NCBI GenBank assembly: GCA_037974665.1
Contig: CM075769.1
Span: forward strand, 22,718,139-22,782,138
Source: Ehretia macrophylla
Lineage: Eukaryota > Streptophyta > Magnoliopsida > Boraginales > Ehretiaceae
Length of the DNA stretch: 64,000 nucleotides
Direction: 5' to 3'
Shown: positions 21,965 to 34,002 of the stretch, piece after piece
How the letters are laid out: every line of letters starts with the position of its first letter
How positions within the stretch are numbered: the first letter of the stretch is position 1
The notes under the pieces: generated by a model
The model's input: only the letters and a program-made list of their open reading frames with translations
Databases searched by the model: none
Told to the model about the DNA's origin: nothing
Made by a program: the position numbers and the translations under genes

Positions 21965-23030
21965 AGTTATCAAATGATCTTGGATTCAAATCTCTTGTCT
22001 ACTCATTTAAAAATAAAAGAATTATTTATATACAAGGCTCAAAATGAATCTCGCTTGTACGTGAGCAAACGTGTTGAAAACAATAAAGAAATGTAATATG
22101 AATTCTTCTCTAATAGTTCACACTTTTAAATATGATGGTAAAACAATGTAGATTGCAATCTTGAAGTAGTTTTTATTTGTTAACCTATACAATTATTTTA
22201 CATTGATAAATCATAAATTCTAAAATTATCAAAGATACTAGACTACTCCATCTAATATAAATTAACTTTAGTATTGAACCCTAGGTCTTTTACATGGACT
22301 TGACCTAGACTTGTCCATCATTTTGTTCATTCACGTATGACTGTTCTTGTTGATTTTGTCGTTCCATTTAAACTCTAGTATGAAAAGCTACTTTTTCAAT
22401 TATGGTCACACACAAGGGGCATTGTTAATGAATACACTTCTCTCACATAATTAAATCTTATATTTTAAAAGTATCATATAAAATTTAGTACTAATTTTAT
22501 CAATTAATTTTATGATGGAACTCATGTATCATAACATTCACTACTCCTCTTGGCATTGTAATTTATTGTAAATGCTGATTTACCAAATTGATACCTAACT
22601 CTATTTTCTTCTTTCTTTCTCAATTGAGAAAGGTGAATGACTAGTTTGAGAAACTTAAAAGAGAAAATTAGATATATTTAACAAAATAAAAAATAAAAAA
22701 TAAAAAATAAACCTTTCTCTACCACACCGCATATGGAGAAAGGGATTAGGCTTTCCAACTCCATGGAGACATTTGGTTGCCACTTTTATTTCTCTTCACA
22801 CAAGTGTAAAGGGACAGAAAGTTTTTGTTTTCTGACCAAGTGATCATCCCACATGGTGCTTGGAAATTTTTATGAACTTTCTGTGGTGTAGTTCCAAGCA
22901 TTTAATGTTCCTTTTTATTTATTTATTTATATATATATAGTTTTTATGCCAAAATTAGCTACCCATACAATGTATTGTGATTTCTGGAGGCTATGGCACT
23001 TACCATTCAAGCAGTGTACGACCATAATAA
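21965..23030. other. AT-rich spacer
   Basis: Only short frames. A (AAAAAT)n-like run lies at about 22683-22712. No gene or element ends recognised. Confidence 0.3.
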
Positions 23031-23037
23031 ATTTGTT

Positions 23038-23157
23038 CATAATATTATAATATTATAGATAAGATTTAACAGTTGTCATTATTTAATATAATCATAAAAA
23101 AATAATATAAATAAATTTATGAATGTTAGATATCATTCATAACATTATAACGTTATG
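23038..23157. mobile_element. 120-bp palindromic MITE-like element
   Basis: The left arm CATAATATTATAATATTATA and the reverse complement of the right arm CATAACGTTATAATGTTATG match over about 33 bp with a few differences, leaving a short AT-rich loop. No target duplication is obvious. It could be a small Stowaway-like element or a chance AT palindrome extended by drift. Confidence 0.4.
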
Positions 23158-23461
23158 AAAAAATCATGACTCATAGACTTTTCTTTTGCTTTTTTTTCTT
23201 TTTTTTTAGTGACATAAAATTTTGTTGGTAAATCTTTCAAATTCACGTTAGGTGCTGAATTTTGTAGTAAATAAACTCCAAAGAAAGTATGATTCACATT
23301 AATCAGATAGAATATATCAGAACTGATCATGAAAATTTTAATTTTTTACATAATTCAAATATAAGATGCGAATAAATTATTTACTCATGTTCAACGACTT
23401 CTCCACTAAGCTGAGGAGGGACACCATGACCTTTCTTGAAGTGTAGTACTTCACCCACTTT

Positions 23462-23514
23462 AGTAATTCAACATGTTTTTGAACGAAAAAAAAAAAGAAG
23501 TAATTCAACATGTT
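23462..23514 (+). mobile_element. Minimal retroposon insertion with 16-bp target duplication
   Basis: The 16-mer AGTAATTCAACATGTT occurs at 23462-23477 and again at 23499-23514. Between them lies only TTTGAACG followed by A11 and GA (21 bases). A poly(A)-ended insert inside a 16-bp duplication is the product expected of a LINE-driven, extremely 5'-truncated insertion. Confidence 0.65.
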
Positions 23515-23559
23515 GCAACGCTCATGCCTCGATATAAAGTAACATGCAACCTTTTGTTT

Positions 23560-23819
23560 GAATTAGACTATTTTCAATGGAGTCTCTATAATGGGTCTCT
23601 ATTTATCATTTTAGAGATTTATATAGAGACCAAATAATATTTTAGAGACCCACTTAGAGACCAATACAAAAAAACTGTTTTAAAGACCTATTTAAAAACC
23701 AAGATAAAAAAAAACATCCCCAGTGACAGCCCTTAATCTTCCCCTTTTTTCCCTCCAGCGCATCAGCGCGCCCTCCCCCCCCTTCCCCGCTCTTCCCCCA
23801 CCACCAATACAATTTTTTT

Positions 23820-23854
<35 letters not shown>

Positions 23855-24280
23855 CAGATCTGTGTTTACCTTTTGTTTTTTTGTTATTTGTTGAAAAAAA
23901 TAATTGTATTGTAATTTTTTTTATGTTTGTTAAATTTTTTTGTTGCTGTTTTTGCTCTTTTTTTGTACTTTTTTTTTTTTTTTCAGATCTGACGATGTCA
24001 GAAATCTGACATCTTCAGATCTGATACTATTTTTTTTAGAGACTCATTTTTGTCTTCTTGTATAGTCTCTATTTTTTTCAACAAATTTGTTGAAGAAAAT
24101 AGAGACTAAATGCTATTTTGGAGACTCAAATCTTGAGTGTTGTCATAATTTTATCAAAAACTATCAAATAGTGTTTTAAAGACCCCCATTAGTGATGAAT
24201 CTTGATCAATAGAATCTCTAAAATAGCAATTATTACTATTTAAAAACTCTATTAAAAATGCTCTTATGGTGAATTATCTA
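23560..24280. mobile_element. TIR element with internal poly(T) tracts
   Basis: The left end (ATTTTCAATGGAGTCTCTAT) resembles the reverse complement of the right end (ATTTTTAATAGAGTTTTTAA), and the similarity continues through TATTTTAGAGATT. GAGACC and GGTCTC-type words recur throughout. The interior holds a pyrimidine-rich C run, a T34 tract (23821-23854), another long T tract and the palindrome at 23983-24024. No transposase is present. The superfamily is not assigned. Confidence 0.5.
23983..24024. repeat. 42-bp near-perfect palindrome
   Basis: TCAGATCTGA at each end and GATGTCAGA / TCTGACATC in the middle, separated by AA. Only one position pair outside the centre mismatches. It lies inside the TIR element at 23560-24280. 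Confidence 0.85.
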
Positions 24281-24289
24281 TAAATAAAT

Positions 24290-25286
24290 TTCGTTTGTCT
24301 ATAATAAAAATAAATAAATAAATAAATAAAATAGCGTGAGATGGACGCAAAGAGGAATCTTGTGGGCCCAACCCAAGTGCCATCACTTTCCTATCTTTTA
24401 AAAATTCGAATAATAAATCTTTTCTTTTGACAAGAATATTAAATGTTTGGGAAAATCCAAATCTGCCACTCTTTGTATTAAAAATCAGATGTCAACGATC
24501 CAATAAATAATCAGTAGACCGGCCGAGTCACTTAAGCCGAGCCTGCCTTGTACTAATTTTCCACACATTTATTTTCTGTTTTCTAAATTTCGTCGTTTTA
24601 TCTAATTTGAGTATAAAAAATTTCTTTCTCATTTTTTGGAAAAAAATAATATATTTTTCAATAATGTCTTTGTCATTTGATCTAATTATGTTAAATATGA
24701 ATAGATTTGAAAAATACTAATAACTTTCTTTTTTCTTTTTCTTTTCGTGGGTGTAATTGTACTGTGCATATTAAGTATATCTTAGTGGGCATAGTCGCAA
24801 TGACATGCTTAAAAATAATAAAAATTGTGTGAATCCTCACTTTTAAAGAGATTATTCTTCTACTAGTATAGAAAACTCTTAACATCTATTCTTAAATTAT
24901 ATGTTCTATAATATTTGATTGAGATTTTTATCTAAGATTTCTATTAAATAAAGGGGCCTTAAACTCAACCAAAATTTCATATCAAATACGAATTTAACAC
25001 CTTTTTACTTTAATAAAATATAAAACAGCCTTAGAGATAATTTAAAAGAAATATCTTCTTTTTTAAATAGAGAAGGCGTATTGATGTAAACACTTTTTAT
25101 GTTCTCTAACTTTCGAATATCACGCTTATTATTTTCTAAATTTTTTAAAATTCGATGAAATGATTTATCTAGATTTGACAAAAAAAGAAAAGAAAAATTA
25201 TATAGAAGAGATTTTGTCACATTGTTAACTTAAGGCTTAAGCCAGCTGAGCCGTGGCTAAAAACATTTTCTTTTTTTACACATAGT
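24290..25286. other. AT-rich region upstream of the ADF copy
   Basis: Contains (AATA)n at about 24303-24330 and no supported gene. The right part is presumably the ADF promoter. Confidence 0.35.
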
Positions 25287-25292
25287 CACGTG
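25287..25292. promoter_or_regulatory. G-box upstream of ADF
   Basis: CACGTG (in GTCACGTGGC), 213 bases before the ADF start codon. G-boxes bind plant bZIP and bHLH factors. It is followed by a pyrimidine-rich stretch with CTCTCTAG and CTCTCTCCCTCC that looks like the leader. Confidence 0.4.
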
Positions 25293-26166
25293 GCATAATA
25301 CTATTGCATGAATATTCACTCACACCATACCATTGCGTACGAGTAACACACAATATACCAACCCCTATCACTGAAACAGCATAATAAGAACAACTTCAAT
25401 TTTTTCTCATTTGCATAAGGCCTCTTTCTAATTATCTCTCTAGTTTCTCTCTCCCTCCAATCTCTCTTCATATTTTGTACATACAGAAATTTTTTTTAAA
25501 AAAAATGGTGAGTCCTTTAACTTTCTTTATTTACACAATTGCCCTATACACATTTGTTGTTTGGTTTTTTTTTTTTTTTTTTGATTTCTGATTGATCTTA
25601 TAATTCAAGCTGTTTTTTTGTTCAATTTCATGTGATTGTTTTGGATTTTTCACTTCATCAGCTGATAATTATTTGTCATGTGGTCTCAGATCTAACGTAT
25701 ATATAGGGAGGTGTGATTCTTTAATTCGCGTTTTTAGTTCATTTTTGTGCTAATTTAGCTAATTAAATTTAGTGAATTGTTGTAAATTATGGATCTGAAG
25801 TGATTAATGATCGATTTTTAGCTTTAATATGATGCAAATGGGATATTTATATGGATATGAACTTTGATCTATATGCGTTAATATTTGATTTTTTTTCCCT
25901 TTTCTTTTAAATCTAATGTTTAATCATGTTTTATCGGTTTAACTATTATTCTTTATCTGTACTATCCCTCGATTTCTGACCATGAGGTCACGGTCGAGTC
26001 GTAGAAATAACTTATTGAAAAAATTGGTGGAACTTTGAAATCACGTAGCGGGAGCTTCCTGTACGAGTCTGCCCTTATAATTTTATGCCGTAGTGCAATA
26101 GGTCTAAGTGAAGTTTATTTCTTCGCTGCTTACAGTAATCCGTGGAGCATAATCACGTAGCGTTTA

Positions 26167-29100
26167 TGTCACGTCCCAACCCGATCTAAGGAGGCTAGAT
26201 TAGGGTATGATCTAATTCTTTTACGCTATTTGTAAGACTTGGTCATTTTTTACGATTAATACTTAACGTTGATTTAGAACTCTAAAAGTTTTTTTTTTTT
26301 GGGAAAACCGACATCATAACGGCTGTATTTAAGACCTTTAGTTTGACCTATTTTTTAAAACACATCAAAATTATTAATTATTGATTCAATTCCAACTAAA
26401 ATTTTCTATTTTGTTATCAATAGATATGTCTACTAATTTATCTCGATAGTCTCGTTTGATTGACAAGCCTAGCATGATAACTAAGTCCTGTTTATTTGTC
26501 AATTCCTATTATGCAAGTACTTATTATCCTTTAGCTTACAATGAGTACCTAAGTAAAATTAGATAGAGTTAACTTGTTTGATTCTTCACCTAGTGGTTTA
26601 AACGCCTATGATAACTACTAACCAAGATAATGAAAGCAAACAACCAATAAAGAGTTCGTCCGGTTATAATCAGTACAAGTCAAAAATTAGACCCAAATTA
26701 CAATGGGGTCATTTACATCAACAAAATGAACAGTTACAATTAAACACAACATCCAAATAGCAACTACTTTCAGACAAAGCACAAAAACACGTAGTCACTC
26801 CAAGGAATCATCAACAAGCACATTTACTTCAGGTACTTGTTCTAAATCTGTTGCACCTGTGACAAAAAAAGAGGGTGAGTCTTTATGAACTCAGCGAGGG
26901 GAAACGAGAGATAACGTTTTGAAATCCTTTTCCGATTAAACTTATGAAAAATCCTTTTTGAAAGCATGACATATAACACAAGTAAGTTTATAACATAATA
27001 TAAATGTAAATGAACACATTTATCCGTCTTTCTTCCCCGAGGTCCTCTAGGAACCAAGCGAGAGTACTTAAATACATAATAAAAATGATACGGTGAACTT
27101 TCGCTCTCAAGATCATTTCTTATAATAGTTGTTGCGGCCGGCTTCAATCATCCACTTATCACGCCAAATGGGTGTACTTCGGATGTACCCCGAAATCCTA
27201 CGACCCAACTTTCCGAGGGTGGAATGTCAAGCGAGAGAGGGAATTGGACCATGGTAGTCACGGTAGCACCGGTAAGCCTGATGCTGCCCGGCGTACGTGA
27301 AACGCTACCATGCCTGAAAAAAAGGTTGCAACCTTGTATGTAATGCACATTTATAACATTTAACATATCACATTAGGAGGACAACGAAGTAGGTTGCCTC
27401 AGAGCAGTTATAAGATTGCACATTGACAAGTAAACACATGAGGCATGCTATGAGAGGTAATTTCACTTGTAAGGCACATGGAGTTGTATGAATATTAAAC
27501 AGACAGCCATGTAACACATGTAAATCAAGTCATATAACTCATTTCGGGGTTCACGTAATCAGATAATAAGTTTATACAAGCATGCAACGACGTCTACGTA
27601 GGACCGAATGTAAGAAATGCCTACTTATCAACATGTAATCATCGGGAATCACATTTCAAGCATACTTAACATGTCTTTGGCAGCCCACTAATCACACAAT
27701 TGGACACAATAACCTTAGGATCAACATTTAGCGAGTTTTCATATTCAATAGAGTTTTAATTCATGCTTACACGTGTGATTTTAGCCACAAGTTGTCACGT
27801 AACCAACCCAAACCATGCATCGATTTATTAAAACATCCTCAATCATCCAAAACAGTCCACACAATATCCAAGTGCCACAATCTCAAGCATTCGATACCAC
27901 AAGAGAAGTTACAACATCTTTCAAAGCATATCACTAAACAAAAATCCCACTGCAATAGTCTGTTTTTCCACATTCATTTAGACAACCAAACAATCTCCAA
28001 TTTCAGTGAACAGAATATCAAATTAAAGCTTATTGAGTGATTTAAATCCAGAAACAAACCTCACATTATTTGGAGTTCGGATTCAAGAGTTATAGCCAAA
28101 ACCGTGAGACTACGCAAAACTGTCCAGATTCGTACACATTTCAATACTTTCCATTTTTGAGGATCTTAGGGTCAGATTTAGCCTTAGTCTATTTCTGATA
28201 AAAATGTCCAGAACTGCAAAATCTAGCAACCTACCAAATTTCATACATTTTAGATATCATTTACTAAGTCAGAACTGGTTCGTTCTACAAGGACAGTGAA
28301 CTGTCAAAAATCTGCTTCATTTTTCCAAAATTTTCAGATTTGGACACCTTTCGATGTTTTGCCATTTTGGAGACCTTAGAGTCAAAATTGGCCTTGGTAT
28401 ATTTCTATGAAAAATGCTCAGAACTGGAAAAAAGAGTCACCTCCCAATTTTCACGTATTTTCAACATCATTTACCAGGCCAAATATACTTCGTTCTAACA
28501 AGTCAGAAATCTGCCAACTACGCGATTTTTACCTATCTTGAAGTTCTAGCCAAATATCTTGCCATGCATGGTTACATAAGCTCACGTACACACATATACA
28601 ACAAGTACAGAGATAAATGTAGACATATGAAGGCATGCATATGGTTTTTGAAAGCTTTTAAAAGAGTTTTAGCCCTCACTTTAGCAAGTTAATAGATGAA
28701 GATGCACAATGTTCTTGAAGATGCACCAATGGAGCTTCTTTCTTGCTTCTTGCTTGCTTGGGCTGCTATGGTCGAGCTTGGGAGAGATCTTGAGAGTGAG
28801 CTTGAGAGTGAGCTTGAGGTCTTGGAAGCTCAAGAGAAGCGATGGTCGAAAATGAGAGAGAAGGAGAGAGAATGAAAGGAAAGAGAGAGTGTTGAGAGGC
28901 AAATGAAATGTGAAGAGTTGTGTGTGTGTGTGTCGGCCTTAGGGCCTTGCAAATCTGAAATTGTTTCATCTTTGAGCATTTTTGAATTGTTTTAGCATGC
29001 ATTGGGTGATTTGGTCGAGAAAGGGGACTTGGGTAGGGTGTTTAGAAGTTTTTTTATGCATTGTGCTTAGTGCATGTGTCATAGAATGTCTAGGCTTTAA

Positions 29101-29745
29101 TTTAATTGTGCAAAGTTGATCAAATTGTCTTGTTTTGGCCGTGTAATGCAAGGGAGAATCTGAAATTTCAGATTCAAGTTAGTATATTTTGGATTATAAT
29201 AAGTGTAGGTTTATAATAGTTTATTGGTTAGTTGAGTGTGATAGAATATTTTATTAGTTAGTAGGTTTTGTAGAGAATTTGAATTAGGAATATAATATTG
29301 GTTAGTGGATTGTGTATGATTATTTTATAGTCTAGTGCTTTGTGTAGGATTCTTTATTGATTAGCATGCGGGCACGCTTTCCTAAGTCTAGGGTACGCAC
29401 TACGAGACACGCACATAAATCAATACAGGACACGAATCACGAGGTAGACACGAACTACGAGGTAAGGCATGTATTTCAAGATAAATGCACGGATTCTAAT
29501 GCAAATGCACGTAACCCTAAGAGAATACGCGTAAACCAATGCAAGGCACGTAATTCAATGCAATGTACGTGAATCGAGGTACGACTTTTAAACCTAAGTT
29601 AGGACACGCAGTTCAAGGTCAATGCACACAAATCGAGGTATCGCACGTAAATCGAAGTCAGGAGTAATCCAAGGTCGGTCATACAGTTCTGGGTCTTAGG
29701 CACACAAATCGAGGTAAGACACGTTATTCGGGGTCGGGCCTCACA
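26167..29745 (-). mobile_element. Solo LTR F inside ADF intron 1
   Basis: A 3579-bp LTR bounded by the 5-bp duplication GTTTA (26162-26166 and 29746-29750). Read on the minus strand it starts TGTGAGGCCCGACCCC and ends GGGACGTGACA. No internal region, PBS or pol is present, so it arose by LTR-LTR recombination. It shares blocks with LTRs D and E: a hairpin next to CAGCGAGG (26877-26892), GATGCTGCCCGG-like sequence near 27280, and AGGAGGACAAC near 27377. A (TG)n run lies near 28919-28933. Confidence 0.88.
29375..29745. repeat. Degenerate 20-27-bp tandem array at the LTR F start
   Basis: Words such as CACGCAC, GACACGAATCACGAGGTA, GCACGTAAATCGAAGTC and CACACAAATCGAGGTA recur every 20-27 bp. In the element sense this is the first 370 bases of U3. 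The repeats are diverged and irregular. Confidence 0.55.
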
Positions 29746-30563
29746 GTTTATCGCTTTGGTCTATGTTTTTGGTGCATAGATCCGATTGGATTTTGGATTG
29801 AATTGTGTTTCTTACACTTGATTTATTCTTAATGGCAAAATTTGTAATGGCAACTCGGATGATAGGACAATGTAGGAGGTAATGTATATCTTAAGAGCAG
29901 AGGTGGTGTTGGTCGTTCGTTGTTTATAGTTTGACCCTCTTATGTTTGAAATTATGTATACGTTAATGTATTCAGGCCAATTACTGGTAGAATTCGAATA
30001 TTATTGATTTTGTACTTCTCACTGACAGCTGTTCGTTGAATATATTATATTGTCTGAAGATTATAATAATTGTTTTCTCTTGATAATTCTTAAATAGTCC
30101 TGTAGATACTTAATTTTGTTTGTAGATTTCGCTTATTTTTGGTCAAAAGCTATATGGTTTGGCTAACTGATTTACTGATCTAACTTATAGGCCAATGTGG
30201 CATCTGGTATGGCTGTATATGATGACTGCAAGTTAAGGTTCTTGGAGCTGAAAGCCAAAAGAACTCACCGCTTCATCGTTTTCAAAATCGAGGAGAAGCA
30301 AAAGCAGGTTGTTGTTGAAAAAGTTGGTGAGCCAACTCAGAGCTACGAAGACTTTGCTGCCAGTCTTCCTGATAATGAATGCCGCTATGCTGTTTATGAT
30401 TTCGACTTCGTGACTGAGGAGAATTGCCAGAAGAGCCGAATTTTCTTTATTGCATGGTACATTTTCTATTCTTTGGATCTGAAACAAACTGTTCATTCTT
30501 ATGTTGATCATGATGTGTTTATATCTTTGTCCTTGCTATTGAAGGTCTCCTGAAGGGATGTGA

Positions 30564-30924
30564 AGTATAGAACATGCCTCTAAAAATTGTATGATGTGAG
30601 CGTGAGGGCTTTCGTTGCTTTTTTCGTAAAAAGAAGGAAGCATCGAAATTGTCCCTATCTTGAGCTCAAAATTAACATTGCCAAGAGCCGGTGGGGCTAT
30701 CGCAAACTCGGGATTTTAATCACCCGGAGAGAAATATTGACGAAGAGTCATTGGTGGGTCAACAGGTTGATTAACGGGTTGAGCTACCAGAAGAGGTTGA
30801 AGGTTTTGAACATTTTATTCTTGTTCTGCCATCAGGACTTGGACTCTCATTCGCGGAGTTTTTTGGGGCTCGGGATTAAATGGGGTGAGTTCCGGGTTCA
30901 AGGAACGACGCGCATGCATACAAA
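30564..30924. other. Unidentified sequence replacing the ADF 3' end
   Basis: The stretch is not ADF exon 3, and in the frames I read I see no protein domain. It includes a plus-strand frame without known content (part of 30587-30958). It is less AT-rich than its surroundings and joins the gypsy RT relic at its right. Confidence 0.3.
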
Positions 30925-31002
30925 ATATTACATTGCTAAGTGCAAGCGATATGGCTGAAGTCCTTGATGAAACGTCGATAGAAATAGGCATGACAAAGGA
31001 AT
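30925..31002 (-). pseudogene. Gypsy reverse transcriptase relic, part 1
   Basis: The minus strand encodes SFLCHAYFYRRFIKDFSHIA, which matches the Athila-type RT stretch around FLGHAGFYRRFIKDFS. It is directly interrupted by element A at its GGAAT target. The other part is at 59078-59210. Confidence 0.65.
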
Positions 31003-33014
31003 TATTAGAGATATGCCCTAATACTATATAGTTAGATAACCTAATGTAAATCTAAATGACATGTTTATTGGATGTTCATATTCTCCGTTCAATTATATGA
31101 ATATGTCATCAATGTTTTTCTGAGAAGAAATATATTCTTAATGTGTTGAGAATTCGACTGCATATTTCTTCGACATGATAAACATTCAAAAGTATTCATA
31201 GTCCTTAGATTATTCGACCAGGATTAGAATAATCAAGTATGGACTATCATATGTAGTTATCTTTGATTAACATAGAGATGTTAATGATAAATGGTAGTGA
31301 GCGTTGAGTTACAATGACATAGGGATGCGATTAACTCACATATGAATGATCGTTGGCAGAACGGATCATTGAATATGGCCGGAATGACAAACTACATGAC
31401 TTTAGATTAATAGTTCGTCATTCGTTACAAATTGTGCAAATTAATCATTTGACTTGAGAAATTACAGTTGCCGGCTATATCAGGGGTTAAATCTTACGTT
31501 TGGACAATGCTCGCCTTCTTTGAGGATGAGATACGGCCTATTGCAGTTTAGTCTTGTGATATAGAGACTGATAGGTAATTGTCAAGATATGATCTGTTAA
31601 CCTCCGACAGTGAGGCGATGTCTTATGCGATCTAGTGTCGGTTGTTTGAAATGAGAAATCCTCAGCCGGGGTAGTTGAACGATGGAAATGTATTTTTCTA
31701 TAGATGTCATCTCTCATTCCACCGAATTATATCTATGCATAGAATCGTTTAGTGGACTTAATTATTTCATGGTCCCCACAACGATCGCGATATTTTAACA
31801 AAAGGATCGGACTGCACGCTAATTTGCGACTATAAATAGGTTCATTGGAATTGGACTTCATTAATGTATATATTGTCATGATACGTTCATTGCTAGCGCG
31901 TCACTCATGAACATGAAAGTATTCCAGAAAATGACGGAGACATTTTCGGAATCAATCCTTTATTGCTATACGATCATGAACTTAGAAAGTCACACACTTA
32001 GGATATCATGAATAAGGCATTTATGAGCTTGGTATTGAGTTGGGAACACGTTAAAGTGTTAACGGTGTGATTTTGGACATTAACGGTTAAGTGGGACAAA
32101 ATCATAATTTTCGAAAGTTTTGGGGCCAAAGTATAAATATTGAAAAGTATTGGGGCAAGAGTGTAAATAGATTGAGGGTCAATCTGCAATTAATTATTCT
32201 AAAAGGGTTTAGAATTAATTAATGTTCGTCTTCACTAAAAGATAAACAACTACTTGCACTAAAAGACAAAACACTAAAGGATAAAAGACAGTTTGCACTA
32301 AAAGACAAAAGACAAGTTGCATGTAAAATTTGTCCATTTTGCCTTCTTATGGCCGACCATCAAGAGAATCAAAGGACACTTGGCATCTTCTTTGTTTTGA
32401 TCATGCCACATGTCACTTAATGGATGGTTTTGTGCATCTATAAATAGTTGACAACCTTTCATCTTCTTGGTTGCTCATTTGGCCGAAAATTACACAACAA
32501 TAGGAGCATAAAATCTCTCTTTTTATTTAGTTTCTTGTGTATATTACATTATATATATCTAAGCTCTTGGACTTAACTAAGCTAGCACTACAATTAGTTA
32601 GTTGCCCTTTGCTTTTGGATACCCGTGGACCGACTAGGCCATTTGCACTTGCGGAGGAGATTAGTCTGAGTCAAGATCATCCTCTTCAAAGAGTCTACAT
32701 CCGAGTTCTCCACGCGAGGTATTCATGTATTTCATTTTAAATACATATGTATATAGTTGTATATACTTTTATATATTTTCTTTTAATGTACTAGTTACGG
32801 ATTTACTCTTGAGATTTGTAAATACAACTTGTATACATGTAAATTTTTAATTGTTACTATTTCTGCTACGCTTGCATGGTTTTGTTATTTACATATCTCG
32901 AGACGATCCCATTGTGCTCCCTCTTTAGAAGCTGACGCCATTACATGCCTTCATTATTGAAGCTGATGCCCTATTGCGCCTTCATAATAAAGCTGACGCC
33001 TTTATGCGCCTTCA
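31003..33014 (+). repeat. Element A 5' LTR
   Basis: 2012 bp, related in sequence to the LTRs of B (shared AGATATGCCCTAAT / GGATATGCCCTAAT start and many internal blocks such as TAGATTATTCGACCAG). It ends CGCCTTCA. Compared with the 3' LTR it lacks about 37 bases near 32522. The last 130 bases hold three copies of a GAAGCTGA(C/T)GCC(N)nGCGCCTTCA-like unit. Confidence 0.85.
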
Positions 33015-33016
33015 AG

Positions 33017-33029
33017 TGGTATCAGAGAC
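33017..33029 (+). promoter_or_regulatory. Element A primer binding site
   Basis: TGGTATCAGAGAC, two bases after the LTR. It is complementary to the 3' end of initiator tRNA-Met, with a changed final base relative to the usual TGGTATCAGAGC. Confidence 0.8.
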
Positions 33030-34002
33030 ACGGTTTTGAAAAGTCTGTAATTTGTACATTTAGGTTTGGATCTAATCTTTTAATGTTATTTGACACGTTT
33101 ATACGAAAGATATGATTTGATTCCATCCCGCATGGAAAGATCGACTTTGATTATAACAACCAAAGTTTTCTATGATCGGGCCTGATGATCCATTTTATGT
33201 GGATCTCGATTTACGTGTCATATTGAGACTATATGGCTTGTGAACTCGGTTGGTCTTGGAATGCTTGGTTGATATTTGAGTCAATTCTCTTTCATGCATG
33301 TTGTCAAAACATTAATAGAAGATTAGATAGACTTGTTTTATCTTTGGTATTAGATGCATAAAGATGATTGCTGAATATTTTTCATTTAGCTTTAATTATC
33401 TATGTAATAAGTGTAATCTAGCTACATGTTGCATAAATGGTGAACTTGATCATGGACTTAGTGGATACTCGGTTTGTAATTGAGAGGTAAGTCTCATTTT
33501 ATTTTCTTGCTTTTGAGAGAACTTTGTAGTGAGGACTATATGTAAATTCTCAAGATGATATCAAGGAGGCAACCGGATGAATCCAAAGGAGTTGGAGATC
33601 TTGAAGACATAGTGATGTGTTTTAAGATAGTTTTTCCTTTTTATTCCAAAGTCCATGATCCACCATCTATACCTGTTGCATGCATTATATTCTATATGCT
33701 TTTTAATGTATGCATGATGAGATCTATTTCAAAACGCCCAAATGTGCAAATTAATATTAGATATGTTGTCCTCCGCCATCCTAGGACTTAATGAACCCAA
33801 AGCGATCATATCCGGTCTTACCCAAAGGTAGAGGGACATGATTTGTAGTAAGTTTAATTAAGTTGCTAGTATAACATAGTGATGTGGTCGTCTTCCAAAA
33901 TCTAGCAGCCAACATAGCCACAAAGACTTGAGGCTATTGATTCAATTTGTGGGATAATTGTGAGATGGCGGGTTGGCTCTAACTGAATTACTTAATCAAC
34001 AT

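Larger units (their letters stand above)
25505..30563 (+). pseudogene. Actin-depolymerising factor (ADF/cofilin), last exon lost
   Basis: Exon 1 codes only for the ATG (25505-25507), followed at once by GTGAGT; this unusual split is a hallmark of plant ADF genes. Exon 2 (30191-30456, 266 nt) is intact and encodes [20 protein letters not shown] through [13 protein letters not shown], including the N-terminal Ser6 that is a phosphorylation site in plant ADFs. Intron 2 (30457-30544) has GT-AG ends. The next exon gives only SPEGM and stops at 30561-30563, where the family has about 45 more residues. Those form the long actin-binding helix and C-terminus. Sequence identity to ADF stops after GTCTCCTGA (about 30553). 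The product would be 95 residues instead of about 139 and should not bind actin normally. Intron 1 has been enlarged to 4683 bp by solo LTR F. Alternatively the true last exon may lie beyond the retrotransposon stack, outside this window. Confidence 0.85.

Noticed and set aside
23723..24009. Frames encoding long Phe runs
   Set aside because: Direct translation of T34 and other T tracts.
30233..30511. Minus-strand frame opposite ADF exon 2
   Set aside because: Shadow of a conserved ADF exon, which carries the recognisable protein on the plus strand.
30587..30958. 123-codon plus-strand frame after the ADF break, as a fused new exon
   Set aside because: The ADF frame stops at 30561-30563 before it, and the sequence shows no known domain and partly overlaps the gypsy RT relic on the other strand.
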